Below the pieces are notes generated by a model. The model ran no database searches and was not told the DNA's origin. It saw only the letters and a list, made by a program, of their open reading frames with translations. Shown one piece after another: positions 6,376-6,392 of a stretch of DNA of 6,392 nucleotides; positions within the stretch are counted from its first letter, which is position 1, and each line of letters starts with the position of its first letter. The stretch is from Desulfobacteraceae bacterium. Its GTDB lineage: Bacteria > Desulfobacterota > Desulfobacteria > Desulfobacterales > SG8-13. Where the stretch lies: the NCBI GenBank assembly GCA_029287875.1, contig JARFQH010000093.1, positions 1 through 6,392 of the forward strand, written 5' to 3'. The translations under genes and the position numbers were made by a program.

Positions 6376-6392
6376 AACCTGATCTATCTAGT

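Overview
The window reads like part of a chromosome from a GC-rich Gram-negative bacterium. A deltaproteobacterium (Desulfobacterota, Desulfosarcina-like) is the best guess, because this mix of gene families is familiar from that group. That placement is an inference, since no marker gene is present. All five credible genes are on the + strand. No RNA gene, CRISPR array, transposase or attachment site could be supported.

Left part (1-3222): the window opens inside the 3' end of a small four-helix-bundle protein gene. It then crosses a 9-bp tandem repeat (172-216) that supplies that gene's stop codon and fills the leader of the next gene. A complete gene follows (223-3222) for a 999-residue C-family DNA polymerase (DNA polymerase III alpha superfamily). 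It keeps the polymerase aspartates, an OB fold and a clamp-binding pentapeptide. Its PHP domain has lost key metal-binding histidines, and it lacks the long C-terminal region of replicative DnaE. It therefore looks like a DnaE2/ImuC-type error-prone polymerase.

Middle part (3223-4724): this stretch is visibly more AT-rich. It holds one ORF with an excellent ribosome binding site that reads as a patchwork. It has a signal peptide and the first third of a YHS domain, then a short piece of a cyclase-associated/TPR regulatory protein. A second stretch of the same type of protein follows with the intervening part missing, then a tail that resembles nothing I know. It is either a decaying locus formed by in-frame deletions or a new secreted TPR protein. 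This is the most unusual item in the window.

Right part (4725-6392): two genes for exported proteins lie here. The first is a SIMPL/DUF541 (YggE-like) periplasmic protein. The second is a small protein with a signal peptide, one STN-like (secretin/TonB short N-terminal) domain, a proline-rich linker and a long acidic tail. Both appear to act in the cell envelope, but a functional link between them is not shown. I did not find a convincing new multi-gene system.
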